Source: an uncultured Opitutia bacterium (lineage in GTDB: Bacteria > Verrucomicrobiota > Verrucomicrobiae > Opitutales > MB11C04). Taken from it: a DNA stretch of 36,536 nt. Shown here piece after piece: positions 1-7,021 of this stretch. The notes beneath the pieces were generated by a model. It searched no databases and was not told the DNA's origin. It saw nothing but the letters and a program-made list of their open reading frames with translations. How positions within the stretch are numbered: the stretch's first letter is position 1; each line of letters opens with the position of its first letter. The position numbers were made by a program, and so were the translations under genes. Location of the stretch: the NCBI GenBank assembly GCA_913048545.1, contig CAJWWH010000003.1, positions 1 through 36,536 of the forward strand. The letters run 5' to 3'.

Positions 1-545
1 TAGCATATGTACACATACCACAATTGCTCACTCACTCACTGGACAAATGTTGTCAATATTGTATATATGTATATATGTATGTATGTATGTACGTATGTAT
101 GTATGTATGTATGTATGTATGATATCAAACACTTGCTTGTAACGCCTTCAACCATCGTTCTTTATCGCCTTCATTGTCAAACTTCATATACATATCCTTA
201 CTGCCTCCGAGAACACTAGAGCTACTGCTACTACTGATATAGATCTGAAGAGGTGTACTTGTATCAATGTTGTATCCAGCGATATTGAAACTCCCTTTCA
301 AGCATTCTGCCTTAAAGGACTCTTCTGTATAGTATTCAAGTACCCCCATCTTAAGTCTGAAGTATCTCTTCTTCCAACTAGGATACATATGTCCTCTCTT
401 GGTGATCCAACCATACTCATCTCTGGGATATGATTTACCAACTGGCTGACCATCTTTCCACTCACCATAATGAGCAATAGATCCATCAGCAAGTGTTTTG
501 ATACCATGACCATTGAAATCATCATCTTTCCAATATCCATCATGA
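1..545. other. Eukaryote-like segment at contig end
   Basis: This stretch does not look bacterial. It contains a long TATG tetranucleotide microsatellite (about 61-122). Read on the minus strand, it also holds the end of a protein with MORN-type repeats (about 413-544, pattern GYWKDDDFNGHG then GEWKDGQPVGKS) followed by a pleckstrin homology domain (128-412). The PH domain begins GWITKRG, has the WKKRYFRL strand, a serine run, and ends with the expected helix KERWLKALQ just before a TGA at 125-127. PH plus MORN repeats and tetranucleotide repeats are animal-type features. The join to bacterial porin sequence lies near 530-560. The simplest reading is a chimeric assembly with host or co-sampled animal DNA; a genuine fusion is less likely. 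Confidence 0.75.
61..122. repeat. TATG/TATA tetranucleotide microsatellite
   Basis: About fifteen tandem units of the type TATG, beginning as alternating TATA/TATG and carrying one TACG variant near 90-94. It lies immediately beyond the stop codon of the PH-domain reading frame. Simple tetranucleotide arrays of this length are common in animal genomes and rare in bacterial chromosomes. Confidence 0.9.
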
Positions 546-1168
546 AGACCAAGTGATAATCCAAACCTTCCATTGTTAAAGTTTGCACGGATACCGTCTA
601 CATAATTTCTACGAAGAGCATGAATAGATTCAGTAATGGGGGCATTGGCTGGTGGGTCGGTGCGACCTAGCTTGGCATGACTTGAAAGCCTATCACCTAA
701 CCAATAACCGTTAGTAACTGCAAACAGACCAGGTGCTTCATCCGCTTCAAATCCTAGCACAGTTAATTGACGACCAAAAGAAATGTTAAAGTCACGGTTT
801 ATGTTGTAACGACCGAAAGCTTGCTCCAAAGTAACTTGATCCCCAGTGTCAGGCGATGGATTCATGGCAATGTGCACTTCGGCAGTCACGGGAGAAAAAT
901 CAAAGAGAAAATCTATATCTGAAGCAGTAGTAAAGGATTCAGTTTGAGCACCATTTTCAATATCCTGATAATTAAAGATAAAATCCACATACCCACGCAT
1001 GACCACACGGTTACCAAGGGCGATACCGGCGGCACCACTAGTGGTGTTTGCCCCCAAAGTCGTGCCTTGAGGGACCGAGGTTTGCATGGTCATCATACCA
1101 GGCATTTGCGCTGAAAGAAAGGAACCTGTTAAAAGCAGAGAACAGAAGAAGACAGATTTTATTTTCAT
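125..1168 (-). CDS. Chimeric reading frame: bacterial porin N-half joined to MORN/PH C-end
   Basis: One uninterrupted frame of 347 codons from the ATG at 1168. Residues 1-21 form a signal peptide (MKIKSVFF, hydrophobic core, then SFLSAQ). Residues about 45-205 look like an OmpL/bbp2-type outer-membrane porin: alternating strands such as GYVDFIFNYQD, DFLFDFSP, the FNISFGRQLTVLGFEADEAPG segment and GRFGLSLGLHDG. From about residue 208 onward the text changes to MORN repeats and a PH domain, which have no place in an outer-membrane barrel. The bacterial half is therefore a 3'-truncated porin gene and the rest is foreign. The frame can be extended upstream to 1282, but the signal peptide places the start at 1168. 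No Shine-Dalgarno sequence is visible; the spacer upstream is AT-rich. Confidence 0.7.
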   Translation of the reverse strand: MKIKSVFFCSLLLTGSFLSAQMPGMMTMQTSVPQGTTLGANTTSGAAGIALGNRVVMRGYVDFIFNYQDIENGAQTESFTTASDIDFLFDFSPVTAEVHIAMNPSPDTGDQVTLEQAFGRYNINRDFNISFGRQLTVLGFEADEAPGLFAVTNGYWLGDRLSSHAKLGRTDPPANAPITESIHALRRNYVDGIRANFNNGRFGLSLGLHDGYWKDDDFNGHGIKTLADGSIAHYGEWKDGQPVGKSYPRDEYGWITKRGHMYPSWKKRYFRLKMGVLEYYTEESFKAECLKGSFNIAGYNIDTSTPLQIYISSSSSSSVLGGSKDMYMKFDNEGDKERWLKALQASV

Positions 1169-1308
1169 TGTTAGATTATAATAGGGCAAAATATAAAAAT
1201 CTAAAAAAGTATTACTTTCGTCAAGCCCGAATTCGTCCGAATATTTAAGGCTCAAACGGCAATCCCAATTACTTTCAGCCACCTAATTTTAGACAAAAAC
1301 TCAAGAAC

Positions 1309-1322
1309 TATCGATATCGATA
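1309..1322. repeat. 14-bp perfect palindrome between porin and PDZ genes
   Basis: TATCGATATCGATA is a perfect palindrome directly abutting the stop codon of the PDZ gene. The related string ACTATCGAT occurs at 1308-1316 and again at 1322-1330, overlapping the gene end. It has no U-tract, so it is not a usual terminator. It could be a protein-binding site upstream of the porin, or chance. Confidence 0.4.
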
Positions 1323-2117
1323 CTATCGATTTAATCGGTTAACTTCCAATTCCCGAAGCCGTTCACGAAGTTCAGGAGTGAGTGTTTTGCGCTCCTCTTC
1401 CGTATCAATCAGACCATCAAAAATAACTTTTCCATTTGAGTCAGTAGCCCGGAGAGATTTTTGCCCGTCTTTTTCCGTCCATTCCAGTGTTCCTTTCTCA
1501 TCTGAAATCATAACCTGATTTTGGGAGGACTGATGAAAAAAAGAGTTGCCAACCTGTTTCTGGTGAAGGGGATCATCTTCCGAATTGTCATTAGGGTTAA
1601 TCTGTTTGAAACGGCCATGGTTCAAAATAAGATCCTGAAAGCTTGGATCGTTGGAAAAAAAACCATTTAAATCCAGGGGGTTGCGGTTAGGAAAGAGATC
1701 ATTATTCAATGTTTTATTATGGTTTCTTGATTCATAAGGCTGTCTAATTTCTCCCAGTTTCAATTTGGTAATTTTTTTAACACCACGACGTAGGTAACTA
1801 AGCGTGACTTCTTCATGTGGCTTTTTGGAACGCACAAGATATTTAAGTTGGTCCTGATTAATTAAAATTTGATCATCCAATTGAAGAAGGAGATCGAATT
1901 GCTGAATCCCAGATTTTTCGGCGGGACTGCCTTTTTCAACTTTTTGTACATTTAAATAAAGATTAACTGGCAGATTTAATTGATGGCTCAGATTGGGGTC
2001 CACTTGACTGGTGTAGACACCAAGATAAGCAATGAAAGGTTGATTTTTGTCAGAACCATGAACAATGAACAAGAAACCGAGCACCGAAGAGAATAGAAAA
2101 AATAAGCGGAATTTCAT
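1323..2117 (-). CDS. Secreted or membrane-anchored PDZ-domain protein
   Basis: 264 residues. Residues 1-21 are a hydrophobic signal sequence or N-terminal anchor (MKFRLFFLFSSVLGFLFIVHG), so the protein probably acts in the periplasm. Residues about 28-122 form a PDZ domain: YLGV at the carboxylate-binding loop, VEKGSPAEKSGIQQFDLLLQ as the typical PDZ core, then a VTLSYLRRG strand. No serine-protease domain is present, so this is a binding protein rather than a DegP-type protease. The remainder (about 125-264) is polar, asparagine- and charge-rich, with a short beta-rich patch near 205-235 and a helical C-terminus. It is the third gene after an ECF sigma factor and an anti-sigma-like protein on the same strand, 53 bases downstream. 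A role in sensing or transmitting an envelope signal is plausible but inferred only from this context. Confidence 0.8.
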   Translation of the reverse strand: MKFRLFFLFSSVLGFLFIVHGSDKNQPFIAYLGVYTSQVDPNLSHQLNLPVNLYLNVQKVEKGSPAEKSGIQQFDLLLQLDDQILINQDQLKYLVRSKKPHEEVTLSYLRRGVKKITKLKLGEIRQPYESRNHNKTLNNDLFPNRNPLDLNGFFSNDPSFQDLILNHGRFKQINPNDNSEDDPLHQKQVGNSFFHQSSQNQVMISDEKGTLEWTEKDGQKSLRATDSNGKVIFDGLIDTEEERKTLTPELRERLRELEVNRLNR

Positions 2118-2170
2118 AAATTTAGTGGATGTAGGAGATGTAAGAAGCGAATGCGAAGCCTGGAGGAAGA

Positions 2171-2761
2171 TTAATACAATTCCAGATCAATCAGGTATAC
2201 TTCCTGTCGGGGAGTGGAAGATAATACCCGTGTCGAAGTGGCAGGATGAGTCCAAAGGGTTTCATCCACATAATGATATCGGTACTGGCGGGCAGGCAAA
2301 CCTGATGCACGATCCACAATACCCTCATCCACCCGGCGAATAAACTTTTCCTCCGTGCGTGGATCAAGCCAACCATCAATGGGAATACCGGAAAAATCTT
2401 CCAACTGGTCCAAGGTAGTACCATGCAATGGACTCTCCTCATCTTCAACCATTTTATATGGTTGCTGAACAATAGTCCCGATTGAATCATTTACTAAATC
2501 AGTATTTTTTTGATCTGCGGATTCAAAAAAATAAAATAAAACGGCAATCAAAGCAGCGAGACCGAACCCGAAAAATGCCCGCTGCAAAAAACCATACTGC
2601 AATGGAGAATTTTGAGGTTGAATTGGTTCACCTGGGGAGTGACGCATAGCAATCGTTCCGGTATCTCCAAGTGCCCGTTCAACACGCTGAGTAAATTCGC
2701 GGGTGGGTGGGCTAGGAGTCAAGGCAGCAAGTTCCTTTTCCAATTGTTCAAAATCACTCAT
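2171..2761 (-). CDS. Probable membrane-bound anti-sigma factor
   Basis: 196 residues. An N-terminal cytoplasmic part (1-61) is followed by one transmembrane helix at about 62-79 (AFFGFGLAALIAVLFYFF) and an acidic extracytoplasmic part of about 115 residues. The ATG at 2761 is one base past the stop of the sigma-factor gene, so the two are transcribed together and probably translationally coupled. This topology and position are those of anti-sigma factors that hold an ECF sigma at the membrane. I do not see the HxxxCxxC zinc motif of the ZAS class, and overall similarity is not recognisable, so the assignment rests on context and topology. The C-terminal part (about 118-196, with a GIPIDGWLDPRTEEKFIRRVDEG segment) is of unknown type. 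Confidence 0.65.
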   Translation of the reverse strand: MSDFEQLEKELAALTPSPPTREFTQRVERALGDTGTIAMRHSPGEPIQPQNSPLQYGFLQRAFFGFGLAALIAVLFYFFESADQKNTDLVNDSIGTIVQQPYKMVEDEESPLHGTTLDQLEDFSGIPIDGWLDPRTEEKFIRRVDEGIVDRASGLPARQYRYHYVDETLWTHPATSTRVLSSTPRQEVYLIDLELY

Positions 2762-2762
2762 T

Positions 2763-3281
2763 TTAGCTGGGATTTGATCCTCTCTCCAACTCCTGCGGTA
2801 CGGAATCTTTCAGTTTCTGCAAAGCATAACGGTAGCGCGAGGCAACCGTGTTAAGCGAGAGTTCGAGAGTGCGGGCAATCTCGTCAAAAGTCAGTTCACC
2901 CCATATTTTGAGGGTTAGTACTTCACTTTGTTCTTTGGGTAGTTTTTCAACCGCCCGTAAAAGTGCCTGGTTTCGCTCATCTGTTTCCAAGTTTCTTTCG
3001 AAAGAGGAAGAAAAGGGTGAATCGAGATAAACCTTCTCTTCCCGAATCCTCCGACGGTCAATACTGCGGGCCCAGTCAATTGCCAGTCTCCGAATTGCCC
3101 GATACACCAAACCGGGGGAAACTTCACCCGTGTGTCCGTAAAGACGCCATATTCGAACAAAAGCTTCCTGCACCAGATCCTCCGCATCGTCAGGAAAACG
3201 GGCCTGCTGCCGGGCGAACAAAATGAGTTTACCGCCATTCTTGGCAAACCAACTTTTCCATATGGGTTCAGGATTGTTCAT
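2763..3281 (-). CDS. ECF-type RNA polymerase sigma factor
   Basis: 172 residues, the normal size for an extracytoplasmic-function sigma factor. Region 2 is at about 12-80, with the DAEDLVQEAFVRIWR core-binding helix at 32-46 and AIRRLAIDWARS following. Region 4 is at about 114-158: LPKEQSEVLTLKIWGELTFDEIA is the classic sigma-4 helix 1, and TLELSLNTVASRYRYALQKL the helix-turn-helix that reads the -35 box. The two are joined by a short variable linker without region 3. It is first in a three-gene unit with the anti-sigma-like and PDZ genes. The targets cannot be told from sequence. A weak promoter-like pair TTGTTA (3326-3331) and TAGTTT (3303-3308), 17 bases apart on the minus strand, lies in front of it. 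Confidence 0.92.
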   Translation of the reverse strand: MNNPEPIWKSWFAKNGGKLILFARQQARFPDDAEDLVQEAFVRIWRLYGHTGEVSPGLVYRAIRRLAIDWARSIDRRRIREEKVYLDSPFSSSFERNLETDERNQALLRAVEKLPKEQSEVLTLKIWGELTFDEIARTLELSLNTVASRYRYALQKLKDSVPQELERGSNPS

Positions 3282-3302
3282 TTTATGAAGTTAGCGAAAC
3301 AT

Positions 3303-3331
3303 AAACTATGTATTGTTTAATTTACTAACAA
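3303..3331 (-). promoter_or_regulatory. Possible promoter of the sigma/anti-sigma/PDZ unit
   Basis: On the minus strand, TTGTTA at 3331-3326 and TAGTTT at 3308-3303 are separated by 17 bases and lie about 20 bases before the ATG at 3281. The region is AT-rich, so chance matches are common. Confidence 0.25.
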
Positions 3332-3477
3332 TTTCTGTTTTCCTCAAACTTAAAGAAATGTATAGAATTTAGTAATTTTATACTCTTACTATCACATTCT
3401 GTCCACAAAGTTACCAACTAATGGGAATCTCGATTATTTTAGAATAATTTTAAACAATTTTTAATTTTCATACAAAT

Positions 3478-3493
3478 TGGCATCATTGATGCA
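3478..3493 (+). promoter_or_regulatory. Palindrome overlapping a sigma-54-like -24/-12 element
   Basis: TGGCA at 3478-3482 and TGCA at 3490-3493 place GG and GC exactly ten bases apart, as in sigma-54 promoters (consensus TGGCAC-N5-TTGCA). The same bases form a perfect 13-base inverted repeat, GCATCA-T-TGATGC (3480-3492), so the match could instead be an operator. A sigma-70 reading (TTGGCA at 3477, TGATAA at 3501, 18 bases apart) is also possible. Confidence 0.35.
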
Positions 3494-3503
3494 AGTTACA
3501 TGA

Positions 3504-3578
3504 TAACAAGGGCAAGGTTATTCATAAGGATAACAATAAATAATGTGCGACTCTGGGCTGGGTCGCACATTTTTTTTT
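3504..3578 (+). ncRNA. Hypothetical short terminated RNA
   Basis: If the element at 3478-3493 is a promoter, a transcript would begin near 3504 and end at the terminator at 3543-3578, giving an RNA of about 75 bases with no protein gene. Downstream of the terminator lie the ebo genes, so it could equally be a leader whose terminator acts as an attenuator. This is inference from the arrangement; no known RNA family was recognised. Confidence 0.25.
3543..3578 (+). terminator. Strong rho-independent terminator with no upstream gene
   Basis: A perfect 9-bp stem ATGTGCGAC / GTCGCACAT (3543-3551 with 3562-3570), a 10-base loop, and a run of nine T (3570-3578) on the plus strand. The minus-strand side has no clean T-run, so it works for plus-strand transcription. 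The neighbouring gene to the left is on the minus strand, so this terminator must serve an unannotated transcript or attenuate the ebo genes. Confidence 0.85.
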
Positions 3579-3621
3579 GGAAAATTCAGTCTTTCAAGTG
3601 CTCAACGATAAGCGAGTAGTC

Positions 3622-3656
3622 TTGTCTTTGAAAACGCACTGAGTTATGGCTAATCT
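3622..3656 (+). promoter_or_regulatory. Candidate promoter of the ebo genes
   Basis: Two overlapping pairs with 17-base spacing: TTGTCT (3622-3627) with TATGGC (3645-3650), and TTTGAA (3628-3633) with TAATCT (3651-3656). Either would start transcription about 15-20 bases before the TTG start at 3679. Confidence 0.35.
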
Positions 3657-3678
3657 TTCAACTGTTTAATTTTCCCAT

Positions 3679-4866
3679 TTGAAACTTCAGCAAAACATAG
3701 AACTTGCCTACTGCACCAATGTTCACCGTGGGAACAGTTGGGAAGAAACATTTCATGCGTTGGAAAAGTATGTCCTTCAAGTAAGAGATACAGTCTGCCC
3801 ATCCGGTCGGTTTGCAATTGGACTGCGGCTCGGAGTCCATGCAGCCAAGACACTTGCGGATCCAAAAACATTACTTTTCTTTCAAAACTGGTTGGAAGAA
3901 AAAAATTGCTATGTGTTCACGATCAATGGATTCCCCTACGGTCAATTCCATGGCACAAGGGTCAAGGAACAGGTGTACCGGCCCGATTGGACTGATCCGG
4001 ACCGTCTTTCCTACACTATTTTACTTTTTGAAATCCTTGCCCAGCTTTTGCAACCCGGAGAAGAAGGAAGTGTAAGTTCATTGCCCGGATCTTTTAAGGA
4101 ATTTCATTCTCCCGAAAAAATTCCCGAATCCGTTTTCAAAAACATCAATAAATGTGCCTTGGAAATTGAAAGAATCGGGCAGGCAAAAGATCTGGATCTC
4201 CACCTTGGCCTCGAACCTGAACCGCTGGGTTCGTTTGAGACAACCCCGGAAACCGTTGCTTTTTTTGATCAACTACAGGACTACTCCCAAACTCCCCGTC
4301 TCCATGATTTAATCGGAGTAAATTACGATTGTTGCCACTTGGCAGTGGAATTTGAAAACGCCGGCGAAGGGCTTGGTAAGCTGATGAATTCAGGGATTCG
4401 CCTTAGTAAGTTGCACTTAAGTTCCGCTCTGTGCACCAAGCCCAGTCTGGAAAACCTCAGTTTACTCGATTCTTTTGTCGAAGAAGTATACCTCCACCAA
4501 GTAGTAATGGGGGAGAAAGGCCGGATTCTAGGTCGCTTCAAAGATTTAGATCTTGCTATTAATTATGCCCTTTCCGGAAAAAAAGAATGCGGAGATGAAT
4601 GGCGAATCCACTTTCATGTGCCCCTGCATTCCTCCCCCGCTCCACCACTCGGAGATACCAAGCAGCATGTGCTCGACACCCTGGACTGGCTAGCCGTGAA
4701 TCCATCCGCCTGCAGTCATCTGGAAATGGAAACTTACACATGGGAGGTACTCCCGAAGGAACTCCAGTCAACCGATGTGGTGGAACAGGTCGCGAAAGAG
4801 TACCAATGGACACTCCATGAATTGCACAAGAGAAAATTGGCTCAAAGCGAATCAGATCGAAAATGA
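3679..4866 (+). CDS. eboE: EboE-type TIM-barrel protein (metabolite traffic protein)
   Basis: 395 residues, a xylose-isomerase-like/sugar-phosphate-isomerase TIM barrel of the EboE family. The first strand is AYCTNVHRG. Later strands carry LGLEPEPLGSFE (about 177-188), IGVNYDCCHLAVEFE (about 213-227; Asp/His typical of metal or substrate binding) and SKLHLSSAL. A C-terminal block includes FHVPLHSSP and ETYTWEVLP, which I recognise as characteristic of EboE. In cyanobacteria the ebo genes are needed to move a scytonemin precursor to the periplasm; the exact reaction of EboE is not known. The start is TTG at 3679: the frame has a TAA at 3667-3669 and no ATG near the conserved first strand. No Shine-Dalgarno is seen. 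It leads a cluster with eboC 19 bases downstream. Confidence 0.82.
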   Translation: MKLQQNIELAYCTNVHRGNSWEETFHALEKYVLQVRDTVCPSGRFAIGLRLGVHAAKTLADPKTLLFFQNWLEEKNCYVFTINGFPYGQFHGTRVKEQVYRPDWTDPDRLSYTILLFEILAQLLQPGEEGSVSSLPGSFKEFHSPEKIPESVFKNINKCALEIERIGQAKDLDLHLGLEPEPLGSFETTPETVAFFDQLQDYSQTPRLHDLIGVNYDCCHLAVEFENAGEGLGKLMNSGIRLSKLHLSSALCTKPSLENLSLLDSFVEEVYLHQVVMGEKGRILGRFKDLDLAINYALSGKKECGDEWRIHFHVPLHSSPAPPLGDTKQHVLDTLDWLAVNPSACSHLEMETYTWEVLPKELQSTDVVEQVAKEYQWTLHELHKRKLAQSESDRK

Positions 4867-4885
4867 GATCGTATCGGAAAAAACA

Positions 4886-5812
4886 ATGATTACCTTCATA
4901 CGCCAAGTTCTTACTCTGGCCCGAATTTCCAACCTGCCCACAGTCTGGACCAATGTGAGTGTTGCCTGGGCAGTTAATGCAACGGCAAGCGATTCATTCA
5001 AAATAATGCCCGAGTTTGGTGGACTTGGTTTTTTTGACTTTGAAATCTTCGTGTTTTTAATCACAGGAGCGAGCCTGGTTTACGCCGGTGGTTGCACGCT
5101 CAATGATGCCTTTGATCAAGAATTTGACCGGATCCACAATCCAACCCGACCGCTTCCCCACGGTTCAATCTCACCTCAAACAGTCTGGATACTGGGTTTC
5201 TTTGAATTGCTTGTGGGGGCGTTTCTTTTAATCAACCTGGCTGGATGTGAAAAAAATTGGGTAATTGCCCTGCTGATATCAGTAATTTTTTATGATTACA
5301 TTCATAAAAAATGGATCGGTGGAATCGTCGTGATGGGAACTTGCCGGCTTTTTCTCTGGCTGACCGCTGCAAGTGCGGGTAACAACACCGAGGTCGCCCC
5401 CCAAACCTGGATTTGGGGAATTGCCCTGACGGCTTACATAATCGGAATCAGTCTGTTTGCCCGTGGAGAATCCAAAAAAGAAGAATTTTCATCGCGCTAT
5501 TCAATACTCCTTCTTTTTTCTTCACCACTCCTTGCCCTCGCTTTCTTGATTTACTGGAATCAACTCGATCCAATTCGGGTTTTTTTGTGCAATGCCACAG
5601 GACTCTTAATTGCGTGGATTGCCTTTAGTTCTGTTATCCTAATGAAAGAAGAAAAAAAGGGTGCTATCGGATCCGGTGTCTCTCGCTTACTTGCTGGGAT
5701 TTGTGCCCTGGACGCCACAGCAGTTTCCCTCTATGTTCCAATCCTCATCGCCCCTGTTCTCTGCGGTCTATCGATTGCAGTACTTTTACAAAAGAAGTTT
5801 GCGGCAACCTGA
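4886..5812 (+). CDS. eboC: EboC, UbiA-family membrane prenyltransferase-like protein
   Basis: 308 residues from the ATG at 4886 (MITFIRQVLTLARISNLPTVWTN, the usual UbiA opening). The frame extends further upstream but overlaps eboE, so the longer start is unlikely. Multiple hydrophobic helices fill the sequence, as expected for an inner-membrane UbiA protein of 8-9 helices. The first aspartate-rich motif is LNDAFDQEFDRIHNPTRPLP (about residues 71-90), which binds Mg-diphosphate in the family. The second loop is reduced to YDYIHKKW, weaker than a full DxxxD. UbiA enzymes attach polyprenyl chains to aromatic or sugar acceptors. In ebo clusters this member is thought to act on the compound being exported, but its substrate is unknown. 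Position between eboE and eboD supports the specific name. Confidence 0.82.
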   Translation: MITFIRQVLTLARISNLPTVWTNVSVAWAVNATASDSFKIMPEFGGLGFFDFEIFVFLITGASLVYAGGCTLNDAFDQEFDRIHNPTRPLPHGSISPQTVWILGFFELLVGAFLLINLAGCEKNWVIALLISVIFYDYIHKKWIGGIVVMGTCRLFLWLTAASAGNNTEVAPQTWIWGIALTAYIIGISLFARGESKKEEFSSRYSILLLFSSPLLALAFLIYWNQLDPIRVFLCNATGLLIAWIAFSSVILMKEEKKGAIGSGVSRLLAGICALDATAVSLYVPILIAPVLCGLSIAVLLQKKFAAT

Positions 5813-5833
5813 CTACCGGAATAAATTATTCTC

Positions 5834-7021
5834 ATGTCCAAATCCCACTCCTATATTCGAAAAAATATTCGCCTTGAATATTCACACAAGGTGTATTTCA
5901 CCAAGGATTCATTCTCTCCGAAAAATGATACCCTGGCAGAAATTCTGCAACCCCACCGCGAAGGGCGAAGGACCAAAGCGGTTGTTTTTGTGGATGAAGG
6001 AATCATGGACGGGAATCCCAATTTGGTGGAACGCGTAACCAGTTACTTTCGCTCCCGGGATGATCGTCTCGATCTTGTCTGCCCGCCGGAATTTATCAGA
6101 GGGGGGGAACCCGCCAAGAATGACTGGGCACTGGTGGAAAAGATTTGGGAACTCCTAAACCGGCATGCCATGTGCCGGCACTCCTATGTGATTGTGATTG
6201 GTGGCGGAGCAGCCCTTGATTTGGTCGGATTTGCTGCATCCACTGCCCATCGGGGACTCCGGCTCGTTCGATTTCCCACCACCACTCTAAGTCAGGGAGA
6301 CGGAGGTGTGGGAGTAAAGAATGGGGTTAATTACTTTGGCAAAAAAAATTGGGTGGGCACCTTCTCCGTACCGGATGCGGTGGTTAACGACTTCACCTTT
6401 CTTCGTGGTCTGCCCCAGTCCCAAAAAAGAGCGGGCTATGTCGAAGCGATCAAGGTTGCGCTGATCAGGGATCGTTCCTTTTTCGAATTCATTGAGGAAA
6501 ATGCTGAATCCCTTCGTATATTTCAAGATAATCTGCTCGAACAGGTGATCCGAAAAAGTGCCGCTCTGCACCTCGATCATATTGCCAGTTCCGGAGATCC
6601 TTTTGAAAAAGGTTCCGCCCGACCACTCGACTTCGGTCATTGGGTTGCCCATAAACTGGAACAATTATCTGATTTTCAAATTGGTCACGGCGAAGCGGTT
6701 GCGATTGGACTGGCGGTTGATTTAACCTATTCCTCCCGAGTTGGTCTGGTGAAGCCCAAAACAACCGAACGAATTTTATCACTTTTGGAAAAGCTCGGAT
6801 TTCCCCTGTACCATGACCTGTTGAAGGAGGTGACCGCATGTGGAATACAGGTCATTCTCGAAGGACTTGAGGAATTTCGTGAACATTTGGGAGGTGAACT
6901 GACCATCACTCTGATCCAGGGAATCGGAGAAGGCATTGAAGTGCATGCCATGGACCGTCAGTCAATCCTCCTCGCGGTTGATGATTTACACACCAAACAG
7001 ATCGCCCTGCGCAATGCCTGA
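5834..7021 (+). CDS. eboD: EboD, 3-dehydroquinate synthase-like sugar phosphate cyclase
   Basis: 395 residues, the length of EboD rather than the ~360 of housekeeping AroB. The NAD-binding part has VIGGGAALDLVGFAAST (about 121-137) and FPTTTLSQGDGGVGVKNGVN (147-166). The zinc ligands of the family are all present: E204 in GYVEAIK, H269 in DFGHW, H285 in IGHGEAVAIG. The family carries out NAD-dependent cyclisation of phosphorylated ketoses. Which sugar this one uses cannot be read from sequence, and its neighbours argue against the shikimate pathway. It starts with ATG 21 bases after eboC, and its TGA overlaps the ATG of the next gene (TGATG at 7019-7023), indicating translational coupling. 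Confidence 0.85.
   Translation: MSKSHSYIRKNIRLEYSHKVYFTKDSFSPKNDTLAEILQPHREGRRTKAVVFVDEGIMDGNPNLVERVTSYFRSRDDRLDLVCPPEFIRGGEPAKNDWALVEKIWELLNRHAMCRHSYVIVIGGGAALDLVGFAASTAHRGLRLVRFPTTTLSQGDGGVGVKNGVNYFGKKNWVGTFSVPDAVVNDFTFLRGLPQSQKRAGYVEAIKVALIRDRSFFEFIEENAESLRIFQDNLLEQVIRKSAALHLDHIASSGDPFEKGSARPLDFGHWVAHKLEQLSDFQIGHGEAVAIGLAVDLTYSSRVGLVKPKTTERILSLLEKLGFPLYHDLLKEVTACGIQVILEGLEEFREHLGGELTITLIQGIGEGIEVHAMDRQSILLAVDDLHTKQIALRNA

Larger units (their letters stand above)
3282..3678. other. 397-base intergenic region between the sigma unit and the ebo genes
   Basis: Strongly AT-rich and without a convincing protein gene. It separates two divergent transcription units. From left to right it holds a possible minus-strand promoter (3303-3331), about 140 bases without recognisable signals, a perfect palindrome/promoter-like element (3477-3493), a strong plus-strand terminator (3543-3578) and a candidate plus-strand promoter for the ebo genes (3622-3656). 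Confidence 0.8.

Noticed and set aside
1169..1282. Upstream extension of the porin frame to 1282
   Set aside because: The 38 extra residues lie before a clear signal peptide, show no protein-like pattern, and the region is AT-rich promoter-type DNA.
3500..3619. A 39-codon frame starting with ATG at 3500
   Set aside because: It runs straight through the terminator stem and T-run, has no Shine-Dalgarno, and encodes no recognisable peptide. A leader peptide is possible but not supported.
5834..7021. Housekeeping aroB of the shikimate pathway
   Set aside because: Length and the surrounding ebo genes fit EboD; no other aromatic amino-acid genes are near.
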